Assembly: GCF_003269425.1 (NCBI RefSeq)
Contig: NZ_CP030104.1
Span: 2,947,001-3,011,000, forward strand
From: Flagellimonas maritima
GTDB taxonomy: Bacteria; Bacteroidota; Bacteroidia; Flavobacteriales; Flavobacteriaceae
Direction of reading: 5' to 3'
Length of the DNA: 64,000 bases
How positions within the stretch are numbered: the first letter of the stretch is position 1; each line of letters begins with the position of its first letter. A model generated the notes under the pieces. That model searched no databases and had not been told where the DNA came from. It saw only the letters and a list, made by a program, of their open reading frames with translations. Both the position numbers and the translations under genes were made by a program. This document shows, piece after piece, positions 26,852 to 36,478 of the stretch.

Positions 26852-27391
26852 ATGAGTCAAAGAGTACTTCTCACTTCAAAAGAAATCAACATTATATTGC
26901 ACCGTTTGGCTTGCCAGCTTTTAGAAAATCATTTGGACTTTAATAATACTGCTCTGATTGGAATTCAGCCTAGGGGCGTATATCTAGCAGAACGGTTAAC
27001 AAAAATTCTTCAAGAAGAATACAAGGTCAAAGCTATTGATTTAGGCTTTTTGGACATCACATTTTATCGTGATGATTTTGGAAGGTCGGACAAAACATTG
27101 AAGGCAAACACAACTAAAATCAACTTTTTGGTCGAGGACAGAAATGTGGTTTTTATTGACGATGTACTCTATACAGGAAGAAGCATAAGAGCGGCATTAA
27201 CGGCCATTCAGTCTTTTGGGAGACCTTCGGACATTGAATTGTTGACCTTGATAGATAGAAGATTCAGTAGACATTTACCAATACAGCCCAATTATAGAGG
27301 ACGTCAGGTAGATGCCATCAATGAAGAAAAAGTAAAGGTGATGTGGAAGGAAAATGACGGAAAGGATATTGTGTATTTAGTAAGCAAATAA
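26852..27391 (+). CDS. pyrR: Bifunctional pyrimidine regulator PyrR / uracil phosphoribosyltransferase
   Basis: 179 residues from ATG 26852 (MSQRVLLTSKEINIILHRLA; an upstream in-frame GTG at 26822 lies inside the promoter). It has the PRTase type I fold with the PRPP loop VVFIDDVLYTGRSIRAAL (about 98-115) and the GIQPRGVYLAERL segment. In Gram-positives PyrR binds pyr mRNA; here, with a short leader and no attenuator, only UPRTase activity or another regulatory mode can be expected. Seven bp separate it from pyrB. Confidence 0.92.
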   Translation: MSQRVLLTSKEINIILHRLACQLLENHLDFNNTALIGIQPRGVYLAERLTKILQEEYKVKAIDLGFLDITFYRDDFGRSDKTLKANTTKINFLVEDRNVVFIDDVLYTGRSIRAALTAIQSFGRPSDIELLTLIDRRFSRHLPIQPNYRGRQVDAINEEKVKVMWKENDGKDIVYLVSK

Positions 27392-27397
27392 ATAAAA

Positions 27398-28321
27398 ATG
27401 AGCGAATTAAGTGTCAATCACTTATTGGGAATAAAATATCTGAACAAAAAGGATATCGAGCTCATATTTGAAACTGCGGATCACTTTAAGGAGGTTATCA
27501 ATCGCTCTATCAAAAAGGTTCCCACTCTTAGGGACATTACCATTGCCAACATTTTTTTTGAGAACAGTACGCGTACCAAACTTTCTTTTGAGTTAGCAGA
27601 AAAACGTTTATCCGCGGATGTAATCAATTTTTCGGCATCGCAATCCTCTGTCAAGAAAGGGGAGACATTGATTGACACGGTGAACAACATTCTATCAATG
27701 AAAGTGGACATGGTTGTCATGCGTCATCCTAATCCCGGTGCTGGAATTTTTCTTTCAAAACATGTAGAGGCATCTATTATAAATGCTGGCGACGGGGCTC
27801 ATGAACATCCCACACAAGCTTTGTTGGATTCGTACTCCATACGTGAAAAATTAGGAAGCGTAAAGGGCAAAAATGTTGTTATTGTTGGCGATATTTTACA
27901 TTCAAGAGTAGCATTATCAAATATATTTGCCCTAAAATTACAAGGGGCCAATGTAAAGGTCTGTGGACCAAGAACATTGATTCCAAAACATATAGAATCT
28001 CTGGGTATAGAAGTTGAAACTGATCTGCGAAAAGCCTTGGACTGGTGCGATGTTGCCAACATGCTCCGTGTACAGAACGAACGGATGGATATTAGCTATT
28101 TTCCATCAACACGGGAATACACCCAACAATTTGGAATCAACAAGAAACTATTGAACAGTTTGGATAAACAAATTATAATCATGCACCCAGGACCTATAAA
28201 TAGGGGAGTGGAGATTACAAGCGATGTTGCAGATTCCAAACAGTCCATAATCTTGGAACAGGTAGAAAATGGAGTAGCCATTCGTATGGCTGTGATTTAC
28301 TTGCTGGCATCAAAAATTTAA
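27398..28321 (+). CDS. pyrB: Aspartate carbamoyltransferase catalytic subunit
   Basis: 307 residues. The enzyme catalyses the committed step of pyrimidine synthesis. The carbamoyl-phosphate motif STRTKLSFE is at 57-65, the HPTQALLDSYSI segment is in the middle, and HPGPINRGVEI near the C-terminus binds aspartate. No pyrI regulatory subunit follows. It is coupled to pyrR upstream and to a small conserved protein 5 bp downstream. Confidence 0.96.
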   Translation: MSELSVNHLLGIKYLNKKDIELIFETADHFKEVINRSIKKVPTLRDITIANIFFENSTRTKLSFELAEKRLSADVINFSASQSSVKKGETLIDTVNNILSMKVDMVVMRHPNPGAGIFLSKHVEASIINAGDGAHEHPTQALLDSYSIREKLGSVKGKNVVIVGDILHSRVALSNIFALKLQGANVKVCGPRTLIPKHIESLGIEVETDLRKALDWCDVANMLRVQNERMDISYFPSTREYTQQFGINKKLLNSLDKQIIIMHPGPINRGVEITSDVADSKQSIILEQVENGVAIRMAVIYLLASKI

Positions 28322-28326
28322 AGTAT

Positions 28327-28659
28327 ATGATTTTCGATAAGGAAGGTATAACGACAACAGTTTTTCAAGAGAACATATCAATTTCCACATTTTTGGAGAA
28401 CTTTAAAAATGGATACTCCAAAATTAAAAATGATAATATTATTATCAATCTTTTTTCATTTGATAAGCTTACCAAGAACGATATTTTAGAATTTTTGACA
28501 GTCTCGAATGAACATAAAGTTTTGGGCAAATCTTTTGTTTTAGTAACCGATAAGGTTTCTTATGACGATATTCCAGAGGAAATTAGCCTAGTCCCATCAA
28601 TACAAGAAGCAAAGGATATCATTGAAATGGAAGAAATAGAACGGGATTTGGGGATTTGA
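28327..28659 (+). CDS. Small protein of unknown function between pyrB and rnz
   Basis: 110 residues, no signal or membrane segment, mixed alpha/beta with an acidic C-terminus (EMEEIERDLGI). It begins 5 bp after pyrB, so it is in the pyr transcript. I do not recognise a domain. Its position just ahead of rnz and its size suggest a conserved helper or regulatory protein. Coding is supported by tight spacing and a clean frame. Confidence 0.6.
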   Translation: MIFDKEGITTTVFQENISISTFLENFKNGYSKIKNDNIIINLFSFDKLTKNDILEFLTVSNEHKVLGKSFVLVTDKVSYDDIPEEISLVPSIQEAKDIIEMEEIERDLGI

Positions 28660-28663
28660 TTAA

Positions 28664-28740
28664 CAGTAGTCAGTAGTCAGTAGTCAGTATTCGGTGGTCA
28701 GTAGTCAGTAGTCAGTATTCGGTGGTCAGCATTCATCAGT
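28664..28740. repeat. Heptamer tandem repeat array (CAGTAGT-type, 11 units)
   Basis: Eleven contiguous 7-bp units, consensus CAGTAGT, with variants CAGTATT, CGGTGGT, CAGCATT and CATCAGT. A 28-bp higher-order unit (four heptamers) is perfectly duplicated at 28671-28698 and 28699-28726. It fills part of the 206-bp gap between the small gene and rnz. Confidence 0.9.
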
Positions 28741-28865
28741 TAGTTCTAATTTTTAAGTATGATAAATGTATAAATGAGCTTTTTAGAAACGTCCCTTAGA
28801 ATTGTATTATTTACAATCATTCTTCCCAAGTGTCCTCAATTTTCCACTTTCAATTTTCCATCACG

Positions 28866-29771
28866 ATGAAGTTGACCATTCTGGGATGTTATTCCGCAAC
28901 TCCTCGCACATTTACAAATCCCACATCACAGGTTTTGGAAATAAGGAACCATCTTTTTTTGATTGATTGTGGAGAAGGAACCCAAGTACAATTGCGAAAA
29001 AATAAAATAAAGTTTTCCCAAATCAAGCATATTTTCATTTCGCATTTGCATGGAGATCATTTTTTTGGCCTACCAGGTCTAGTATCCACATTTAGATTGT
29101 TGGGAAGAGAGTCGGAGCTTCATATCTATGGCCCAAAGGGCATTAAAGAAGCAATAACGCTTTTACTTAAACTGGGAAATTCATGGACCAACTATCCCCT
29201 TGTTTTCCATGAACTCGATTCAAAAGAATCTGAGTTTATCTTTGAAGATGATAAAGTGGGTGTGCATACCATACCTTTAAAACACAGGGTCTACACCAAT
29301 GGTTTTTTGTTTAAGGAGAAAGTAGCTCCCAGAAAATTGGATGTTGAGGCTGTAGCTGAATATAAAGTCGATAAAAGCCAATTCAATAATATTAAAGCTG
29401 GAGCAGACGTAGTTTTGGATAGCGGTGAAAGAATTATGAACAGCAAGCTTACCTTAGAGCCGCCATTGCCAAAAAGTTATGCCTTTTGTAGTGATACCGT
29501 ATACAGTGAATCGATAATTCCCATAATTAAAAATGTGGATATGCTCTACCACGAATCTACGTTCTTGGAAACTGAATTGCATCTTTGTGAAAAAACAAAA
29601 CATTCCACAGCAAAACAAGCAGCGCAGATAGCGAAGATGGCTAATGCAGGAAACCTTATTTTAGGACATTATTCAACGAGGTACAAGTCCATTGAGCTTT
29701 TTAGGGAAGAAGCCCTAAAGGTATTTCCAAATGTAGAACTTGCCGACGACGGTAAATCTTTTGAGCTTTAA
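28866..29771 (+). CDS. rnz: Ribonuclease Z
   Basis: 301 residues from ATG 28866 (MKLTILGCYSATPRT). tRNA 3'-endonuclease of the metallo-beta-lactamase fold. The zinc motif SHLHGDHFFGL places ligands at H60, H62, D64 and H65; further ligands lie in SDTVYSE and LGHYSTRY. The AxDxxD-like exosite region is present (VLDSGE). An in-frame start at 28830 would add 12 residues of unlikely sequence. Confidence 0.95.
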   Translation: MKLTILGCYSATPRTFTNPTSQVLEIRNHLFLIDCGEGTQVQLRKNKIKFSQIKHIFISHLHGDHFFGLPGLVSTFRLLGRESELHIYGPKGIKEAITLLLKLGNSWTNYPLVFHELDSKESEFIFEDDKVGVHTIPLKHRVYTNGFLFKEKVAPRKLDVEAVAEYKVDKSQFNNIKAGADVVLDSGERIMNSKLTLEPPLPKSYAFCSDTVYSESIIPIIKNVDMLYHESTFLETELHLCEKTKHSTAKQAAQIAKMANAGNLILGHYSTRYKSIELFREEALKVFPNVELADDGKSFEL

Positions 29772-29852
29772 TATCAAACCTTCAAACTAAAGCGCATCAA
29801 TCTTTCTATTCTCCATTCTTTTGCTGAAATTTGTGTATTTCTACAATAAATC

Positions 29853-30500
29853 ATGCAAAAAGACCTTAGCAATTACCGAAAATCGTATGAAAAGAGCGAA
29901 TTAATGGAAAATTCAATCAAGGAAAATCCATTGGAACAATTTCAAAAATGGTTTTATGAGGTTGAGTCCATGGATGGTTTGGATGAGCCCAATGCAATGA
30001 CAGTTTCTACGATAGGATTGGACGGTTTCCCAAAAAATAGAGTGGTGTTGATGAAAAAGTTTACACACGAGGGCTTTATTTTTTATACCAATTATCAAAG
30101 CGAGAAAGGCAAAGCAATAGAAAGCGACCCTTCCGTTTGCCTTTCCTTTTTCTGGCCCAATTTAGAACGTCAAGTAATCATAAAAGGTAAGGCCGAAAAA
30201 ATAGCGGAAAATTTGTCTGACGGTTACTTTGAATCAAGACCCGTGGGAAGCCAACTTGGCGCCATTGTATCCAATCAAAGTAGCATTATAGCATCAAGAA
30301 AAGTATTAGAAGAAAAACTGAATGAGTTGGAGACAAAATATCAGGATAGGGAGATTGAAAGGCCATCATATTGGGGCGGTTACTTGGTAAGACCAATTTC
30401 TTTGGAATTCTGGCAAGGTCGTCCCAACCGCTTGCACGATCGCATAAGATATACCCTTCAAAAGGACTTTAATTGGAAAATAGAACGTTTACAACCTTAA
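29853..30500 (+). CDS. pdxH: Pyridoxamine 5'-phosphate oxidase
   Basis: 215 residues. An FMN enzyme that makes pyridoxal 5'-phosphate. Typical segments: MTVSTIGLDGFPKNRVVLMK, GFIFYTNYQSEKGKAI, ESRPVGSQLGAIVSNQS, and the C-terminal WQGRPNRLHDRIRY. Cytosolic. It is followed 12 bp later by the SixA-like phosphatase gene on the same strand. Confidence 0.96.
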   Translation: MQKDLSNYRKSYEKSELMENSIKENPLEQFQKWFYEVESMDGLDEPNAMTVSTIGLDGFPKNRVVLMKKFTHEGFIFYTNYQSEKGKAIESDPSVCLSFFWPNLERQVIIKGKAEKIAENLSDGYFESRPVGSQLGAIVSNQSSIIASRKVLEEKLNELETKYQDREIERPSYWGGYLVRPISLEFWQGRPNRLHDRIRYTLQKDFNWKIERLQP

Positions 30501-30512
30501 ATATGTAACAGC

Positions 30513-30998
30513 ATGAAAACTTTAATTTTGGTCAGACACGGAAAATCTTCTTGGGACTATGAAGTTTCGGACAAGGACAGACCCTTAAAAGAAAGGGGAA
30601 TCAATGACGGTCATTTGGTTTCCACAGCATTTAAAAATAATGATATTAAAATTGATTTTGCTTTTTCCAGCCCTGCAAATAGAGCTTTTCACACTTCAAT
30701 GATTTTTTTACGGAACATTACTTTTGATTTTAATAAATATCAAGTTCAGGAAGCACTTTACGATTTTTCTGGAGGTAGCGTGCAGGAGTTTGTCAAAAAT
30801 TTGGACAATACAATGGACACTGTTATTATTTTTGGTCATAACCATGCCTTTACATCACTTGCAAATACATGGGGAGATCAGTATATTGATAATGTTCCCA
30901 CAACTGGATTGGTACAAATTAAATTTGATGTTTCAAAATGGGATGAACTTACAAAAGGAACGACAGAACAGACTATCTTCCCAAAATACTTAAAATAA
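30513..30998 (+). CDS. SixA-like histidine phosphatase
   Basis: 161 residues of the branch 1 histidine-phosphatase (phosphoglycerate mutase-like) superfamily. The catalytic RHG is at R8-H9-G10 (LILVRHGKSSW), with a second Arg in SSPANRA and the second His in IIFGHNHAF. SixA in E. coli dephosphorylates a histidine-phosphorelay or PTS protein. Three bp separate it from ppk1, so a link to phosphate or polyphosphate metabolism is suggested by position only. Confidence 0.85.
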   Translation: MKTLILVRHGKSSWDYEVSDKDRPLKERGINDGHLVSTAFKNNDIKIDFAFSSPANRAFHTSMIFLRNITFDFNKYQVQEALYDFSGGSVQEFVKNLDNTMDTVIIFGHNHAFTSLANTWGDQYIDNVPTTGLVQIKFDVSKWDELTKGTTEQTIFPKYLK

Positions 30999-31001
30999 TA
31001 A

Positions 31002-33083
31002 ATGATCAAGCTAAAGAACGAATACGTCAATAGAGAAATAAGTTGGTTACATTTTAATGCCAGGGTGCTTCAAGAAAGTGCGGACAGTAATGTACCGTTA
31101 ATTGATAGATTAAGGTTCTTAGGTATTTTCAGCAATAATCTTGACGAGTTTTTTAAGGTCAGGTATGCAACGGTTAAACGTATCGTTGATGCTGGTAAGA
31201 CCGGTAAAAGTGTGCTTGGGGGTGAAAAGGCAAAAGACCTTTTGGAAGAGATTACCAAAATCGTAATTGCCCAACAAGCAAGAAGTCTAGAAATCCTAAA
31301 TAGTATTGAAGAAGAGCTGAAGGAAGAAAATATTTTCATTATTGATGAAAATGAAGTGGATGAAGACCAAGCTGAATTCATAAGGGAGTATTTCTTCAAG
31401 AAAGTGAATCAAGAGTTGATGACCATTATCCTCAACGACCTTACTGAATTTCCTTTACTTAAAGACACAGCTGCCTATTTGGCCGTTAAAATGGTGATGG
31501 TAGATAATAATGCATCAAGTAATTATGGAAATAACAGATATGCATTGATAGAAATTCCGAAAGGGATAGACCGTTTTATCGTTCTTCCAAAACAGGGAGA
31601 AAAAAACTATATTATTCTTTTAGATGATTTGATTCGATTTTGCCTTGATAGCGTTTTCACCATGTTTGAATTCAAGTCGATTACGGCGCATATGATCAAA
31701 ATTACACGTGATGCCGAATTGGATATCGACAATGATTTGACCAAAAGTTTTATAGAAAAGATTTCATCGAGCGTAGAAGATAGAAAAGTAAGTGATCCTG
31801 TTCGTTTTGTTTACGATAAAAATATAGATAAGGATACCCTCCAGTTCCTAAAGGAAAAAATGAACATTATAGATACGGATAGTGTTATTCCAGGTGGAAA
31901 ATACCATAATAGAAGAGATTATATGGGCTTTCCAAGTCTGGGCAGGGATGATTTGATGTATACCAAAATTGAACCACTCCAAGTAAAGGGTTTGAGTATG
32001 ACAGGGAGTCTCTTGGAGATGATAGGCCAGAAAGACCATTTGATTTATACTCCATACCACACTTTTACCTATGTGACAAAATTTTTAAGGGAAGCTGCAT
32101 TGGATCCAAAGGTTCGCGCAATAAAGATTACAGTATATCGCTTGGCCAATGATAGTCAAATAGCTTCTGCATTGATAAATGCGGTCAAAAACGGGAAACA
32201 GGTAACTGTACAAATAGAGTTACAGGCCAGATTTGATGAGCAAGCCAATATTATGTATGCCAATCAATTACAGGCCGAAGGAATTAATTTGATATTTGGA
32301 GTACCGGGACTCAAGGTTCACAGTAAGATTTGCTTAATAGAGCGAGAAGAAACAGAGGGCCTCAAAAGATATGGTTTTATAAGTACGGGCAATTTCAACG
32401 AATCGACTGCAAAAATTTATACAGATTACACATTGTTTACCGCGCATGAAGGTATTTTGAAAGAAATGAGCAGGGTATTTGAGTTTTTTGAGACCAATTA
32501 TAAAATTCATAAATACAAGCATCTAATTGTGTCGCCCCATTACACAAAATCTTCTTTCTTAAAGCTAATAAACGATGAAATTGAGAATGCGGAAGCAGGT
32601 AGAGAAGCATATATAGGTATAAAGATGAACAGTTTAACATCATATAAAATGGTTGATAAACTGTATGAGGCGAGTAGGGCAGGAGTGAAAATACAATTGA
32701 TTATAAGAGGAGTATGCTGTCTAATTCCCGGTGTTGAAGATATGAGTGAGAATATTGAGGCAATCAGCATTGTGGATAAATTCTTGGAACATCCCAGACT
32801 TTTCATTTTTGGGAATCAGGGAAATCCAAAAGTTTATATTTCATCTGCAGATTGGATGACAAGAAATCTAGATTTTAGGGTGGAAGTAGGTTGCCCCATT
32901 TATGACCCTGATGTTAAACAAGAGCTACTGGATACTTTCCATATATCTTGGCAGGACAACATGAAGGCACGAATTTTTTCGAAAAATCAGGATAATGCTT
33001 ATAGAAAAAAAGATGTGGATAATCCCAAATTGAGATCTCAGTTTGCACTTTATGATTATTATAAACAAAAGCTCGAATCTTAA
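31002..33083 (+). CDS. ppk1: Polyphosphate kinase 1
   Basis: 693 residues. It polymerises the gamma-phosphate of ATP into polyphosphate. The N domain begins YVNREISWLHFNARVLQE. The phosphorylated His is H440 (LKVHSKICLIER), with ISTGNFNESTAKIYTDY after it; a second conserved His lies in the C2 domain. Complete length. It forms a short operon with the SixA-like gene upstream and ppx 11 bp downstream. Confidence 0.96.
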   Translation: MIKLKNEYVNREISWLHFNARVLQESADSNVPLIDRLRFLGIFSNNLDEFFKVRYATVKRIVDAGKTGKSVLGGEKAKDLLEEITKIVIAQQARSLEILNSIEEELKEENIFIIDENEVDEDQAEFIREYFFKKVNQELMTIILNDLTEFPLLKDTAAYLAVKMVMVDNNASSNYGNNRYALIEIPKGIDRFIVLPKQGEKNYIILLDDLIRFCLDSVFTMFEFKSITAHMIKITRDAELDIDNDLTKSFIEKISSSVEDRKVSDPVRFVYDKNIDKDTLQFLKEKMNIIDTDSVIPGGKYHNRRDYMGFPSLGRDDLMYTKIEPLQVKGLSMTGSLLEMIGQKDHLIYTPYHTFTYVTKFLREAALDPKVRAIKITVYRLANDSQIASALINAVKNGKQVTVQIELQARFDEQANIMYANQLQAEGINLIFGVPGLKVHSKICLIEREETEGLKRYGFISTGNFNESTAKIYTDYTLFTAHEGILKEMSRVFEFFETNYKIHKYKHLIVSPHYTKSSFLKLINDEIENAEAGREAYIGIKMNSLTSYKMVDKLYEASRAGVKIQLIIRGVCCLIPGVEDMSENIEAISIVDKFLEHPRLFIFGNQGNPKVYISSADWMTRNLDFRVEVGCPIYDPDVKQELLDTFHISWQDNMKARIFSKNQDNAYRKKDVDNPKLRSQFALYDYYKQKLES

Positions 33084-33094
33084 ATATTGTTCAA

Positions 33095-33976
33095 TTGGTC
33101 ATACGGAAATTTGCTGCCATCGACATTGGCTCCAATGCAATTAGATTGCTCATAAACAATGTAATTGAGCAACCAAACAAACCAACCATTTTTAAAAAGA
33201 GCGAATTGGTTCGTGTGCCAATCCGCTTGGGCGAAGACTCCTTTATAGTTGGGGAAATATCACAAAGAAATATAGAGAGATTAAAAAAAGCCATGCAATC
33301 CTTTGATTTGTTGATGCAAGTCTACGGAGTTGAAAAATATATGGCCTGTGCTACATCTGCATTGCGTGAGGCGAATAACGGTCAAGAAGTAATTGAAGAT
33401 ATCTTCAAGGATTCTGGAATCAAAATTGACATAATCGATGGAAAAAAGGAAGCATCAATTATAGCGTCCACTGATTTGAAAGATTTGATTAAGGAAGAGA
33501 AAACCTATTTATATGTGGATGTTGGTGGAGGCAGTACAGAATTTACCATTTTTGAAGAAGGTAAACTTTTAACTTCCAAATCCTTTAAAATTGGCACAGT
33601 AAGGATGTTGAACGATTTGGTCAAAGATGCTGTTTGGGATGAAATAAAAGTGTGGATCGGGTCTAGTCTTAATAAAGATGATAAGGTAGAAATTATAGGC
33701 TCTGGTGGAAATATCAATAAACTGCATAAAATGTCCGGGAGAAAAATGGGTCAACCACTGTCCTTTATTTGGTTAAATGCCCAATACCATTTTTTGAACA
33801 GTATGGACTATGACGACAGAATCTCAGAATTGGGACTTAATCAAGATAGAGCTGATGTAATTATTCCTGCCGCCAAGATTTTTCTATCTGCTGCTAAATG
33901 GAGCGGAGCTAAAAAAATCCATGTTCCAAAAATAGGATTGACAGATGGTATGATTAAAACACTTTATTATCAATAA
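33095..33976 (+). CDS. ppx: Ppx/GppA family exopolyphosphatase
   Basis: 293 residues with the actin-like ASKHA fold: FAAIDIGSNAIRLLI (6-20), YVDVGGGSTEFTIF, and IGSGGNINKL. The start is TTG at 33095, since no ATG is available between the ppk1 stop (33083) and the conserved core. It degrades polyphosphate or pppGpp. The two-domain core is present without the C-terminal HD domain of E. coli Ppx, which is usual for short members. Its stop is 2 bp from the convergent miaE stop. Confidence 0.9.
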   Translation: MVIRKFAAIDIGSNAIRLLINNVIEQPNKPTIFKKSELVRVPIRLGEDSFIVGEISQRNIERLKKAMQSFDLLMQVYGVEKYMACATSALREANNGQEVIEDIFKDSGIKIDIIDGKKEASIIASTDLKDLIKEEKTYLYVDVGGGSTEFTIFEEGKLLTSKSFKIGTVRMLNDLVKDAVWDEIKVWIGSSLNKDDKVEIIGSGGNINKLHKMSGRKMGQPLSFIWLNAQYHFLNSMDYDDRISELGLNQDRADVIIPAAKIFLSAAKWSGAKKIHVPKIGLTDGMIKTLYYQ

Positions 33977-33978
33977 AA

Positions 33979-34560
33979 TCAGCCATGCATAGTTTCTTTT
34001 TTACCTAAATGCTGCATCAATGTAGCCTCATGGTCTAAAAGCTGTTGCCATTTTCTGTCCACTTCTTTTCTTTCTCCGTATTTACGGGCAAATTTTAAAA
34101 ACATAGTATAGTGATTGGCTTCACTTACCATTAATTTACCATAAAAATCCGCTAGGTCCTTATCTGCTATCTCTTCGGAAAGCAATCTAAACCTTTCACA
34201 ACTTCTAGCCTCGATTAAAGCAGCGTACAAAAGCTTATGAACAAGATGTGTTTCTCGACTTCCACCTTTTGGGAAAAATTTCATCAATTGCAAAACATAT
34301 TCATCTTTACGTTCTCGTCCCAAAACCCAACCACGGTTTAATATTTTGTCATGGACCATATTAAAATGCCCCATTTCTTCCCTGGCTAAAGCAGTCATTT
34401 CTTTGACTAAATCTGATTTTTCCGGAAAACCGATGATGAGCGAAATGGCCATACTCGCAGCTTTCTGTTCACAGTAAGCATGATCTGTAAGGATTTCCTC
34501 AATATTTTTTTCAACGATATTGACCCATCTTGGGTCCGTAGGTAATTTTAGTCCGAGCAT
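33979..34560 (-). CDS. miaE: tRNA-(ms2io6A37) hydroxylase, MiaE-like
   Basis: 193 residues of the ferritin-like diiron fold. Metal ligands are suggested by E44xxH-type motifs: REEMGHFNMVHD in the first pair and SEANHYTMFLKFA in the second, plus DHAYCEQKAAS and EARSCERFRLL. MiaE hydroxylates the isopentenyl group of ms2i6A37 in tRNA using O2. A -7-like TATCTTTG lies at 34598-34591 on the minus strand, 30 bp upstream. Single-gene transcript. Confidence 0.9.
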   Translation of the reverse strand: MLGLKLPTDPRWVNIVEKNIEEILTDHAYCEQKAASMAISLIIGFPEKSDLVKEMTALAREEMGHFNMVHDKILNRGWVLGRERKDEYVLQLMKFFPKGGSRETHLVHKLLYAALIEARSCERFRLLSEEIADKDLADFYGKLMVSEANHYTMFLKFARKYGERKEVDRKWQQLLDHEATLMQHLGKKETMHG

Positions 34561-34653
34561 TTTTGTATTTATTGAATAAATCTAATGCGGCAAAGATAAA
34601 AGGATTGCACTTAAAGTTTGGTTATTTGTAAACGCAGCAATATAAAATAGGTA

Positions 34654-36381
34654 TTAAAAATCCAAATCAAACTCTTTACGTAAGACATCCAGCGCAGGAT
34701 TTTTTTCTCGAAGTTTTTGATATTTTTCCTCTGGAGTAAAAGCAAATTTTTTGGCAATGATTTCATTCACGGTAATCTGAAGTGAAATAGAGTGATTGTT
34801 CAATTTCTGCTTTAGATGGTCGAGCATTAGACTTTGCTCTATTTCCACTTCTTTTTTCATGGTATCGTTCGGCAGTTCTATCCAGACAATATGATCATTT
34901 TTTAATTTGGGGGTATCTGTTTGGAGATTACTGGCCAATATTTTCCGTCCTTTTTTTTCGAGTAGTTCCACAAAATCGTTCCAATGTTTTTGCATATCCA
35001 TTTCTGTAAATGGTTCCTTTGGAAGTTCTTCATGCCCAATGACCGGCGCCTTTATATTTTCATGCTCCTTTTTGGCCTTTATACTTGATAGCGATAACCC
35101 GGACACTCGATTGTTCTGAGCTTTCAGTTTTATTTTTTTTGGAGGTTGGGCAGTCTCTAGGGGTTGGGGTGTTCTATCGATTTGTATATCTGGTGGTTTA
35201 TTTAGGTTTTTCTGTACAGATTCTTGTGTTTCTTCAACATTTTCAGCTGATTGAGAAGTATTACGGGTTGTTTTTGTAGTGAAAAAAGAAGCAGGGACTA
35301 TAAAATCAAACTTTTTTTTTTCTCCATCAAAAGTGATGGAAGCAAGTTTCATAAGGGTAAGTTCTACAAGTAAGCGTTGGTTTTTACTTGTCTTGTAATT
35401 TAAATCACAATCGTTTGCCATGTCCAAAGCTTTTAGCAAAAACTCTTTAGTGGCTTTTTTTGCCTGTCCACGATATTGATCTTTAACATCATCGCCAACT
35501 TCCAATAAAGCGAGTGTCTGCTCATGTTGACAAACCATTAAATCCCTAAAATGAGACGCAAGGCCTGTAATGAAGTGATGGCCATCAAACCCAAGTGACT
35601 GTGTTTTGTTGAACAAAAGCAGTACATCTGGAATATTGTTTTCCAAAATCAGGTCAGTACTTTTAAAATATGTGTCATAATCAAGTACGTTCAAATTTTC
35701 GGTTACTGCCTTTCTCGTCAATTGCTTTCCTGAAAAACTGACTACTCTATCAAAGATGGACAAGGCGTCCCTCATGGCACCGTCCGCTTTTTGTGCAATA
35801 ATATGGAGCGCACTTTCTTCTGCTTCTACTCCTTGTTGTTGTGCTATATACTTCAAATATTCTGCAGCATCCTTTACTGTTATCCGTTTAAAATCAAAAA
35901 TTTGACAGCGTGAGAGTATGGTGGGGATAATTTTATGCTTTTCCGTGGTTGCCAGAATAAATATGGCATGCTTTGGAGGCTCTTCGAGCGTTTTTAAAAA
36001 AGCATTGAAGGCCGATTGCGAAAGCATATGTACCTCATCAATAATATATACTTTGTATTTACCGACTTGTGGAGGTATGCGAACTTGATCTATAAGGTTT
36101 CGTATATCATCAACAGAATTATTGGATGCAGCATCCAGCTCAAAAATATTAAATGCAAAATCTTCATCTTCTCTTTCAGTACCATCTTGATTTATCTGTT
36201 TTGCCAATATACGCGCACAAGTAGTCTTACCCACTCCTCTTGGACCGCAGAACAATAGGGCTTGGGCCAAATGATTGTTATCTATGGCATTGAGCAAGGT
36301 ATTGGTAATAGACTCCTGGCCCACGACATCTTTAAAGGTCTGGGGACGATATTTTCGGGCTGATACTACAAAGGGCTCCAA
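34654..36381 (-). CDS. dnaX: DNA polymerase III subunit gamma/tau
   Basis: 575 residues. The clamp-loader ATPase has Walker A GPRGVGKTT (46-54), Walker B VYIIDEVHML and the SRC motif (ILSRCQIF). Translation starts at TTG 36381 (M-EPFVVSARKYRPQTFKD matches the normal N-terminus). Between LAKQIN and the conserved ELDAASNNSVDD there is only a short acidic linker, so the four-Cys zinc module found in E. coli DnaX is absent. The C-terminal tau part is variable, with a Pro/Thr/Gln-rich stretch near residues 370-430. It is divergent from rnpB. Confidence 0.94.
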   Translation of the reverse strand: MEPFVVSARKYRPQTFKDVVGQESITNTLLNAIDNNHLAQALLFCGPRGVGKTTCARILAKQINQDGTEREDEDFAFNIFELDAASNNSVDDIRNLIDQVRIPPQVGKYKVYIIDEVHMLSQSAFNAFLKTLEEPPKHAIFILATTEKHKIIPTILSRCQIFDFKRITVKDAAEYLKYIAQQQGVEAEESALHIIAQKADGAMRDALSIFDRVVSFSGKQLTRKAVTENLNVLDYDTYFKSTDLILENNIPDVLLLFNKTQSLGFDGHHFITGLASHFRDLMVCQHEQTLALLEVGDDVKDQYRGQAKKATKEFLLKALDMANDCDLNYKTSKNQRLLVELTLMKLASITFDGEKKKFDFIVPASFFTTKTTRNTSQSAENVEETQESVQKNLNKPPDIQIDRTPQPLETAQPPKKIKLKAQNNRVSGLSLSSIKAKKEHENIKAPVIGHEELPKEPFTEMDMQKHWNDFVELLEKKGRKILASNLQTDTPKLKNDHIVWIELPNDTMKKEVEIEQSLMLDHLKQKLNNHSISLQITVNEIIAKKFAFTPEEKYQKLREKNPALDVLRKEFDLDF

Positions 36382-36478
36382 ATCAGGAAAAATTTTGTAT
36401 TACTACAAATATAAAAATAGCGATCAGCATAGTTGCCCATGCATAACAAAGTAGCCTATTATTTATTAACAATTACTT

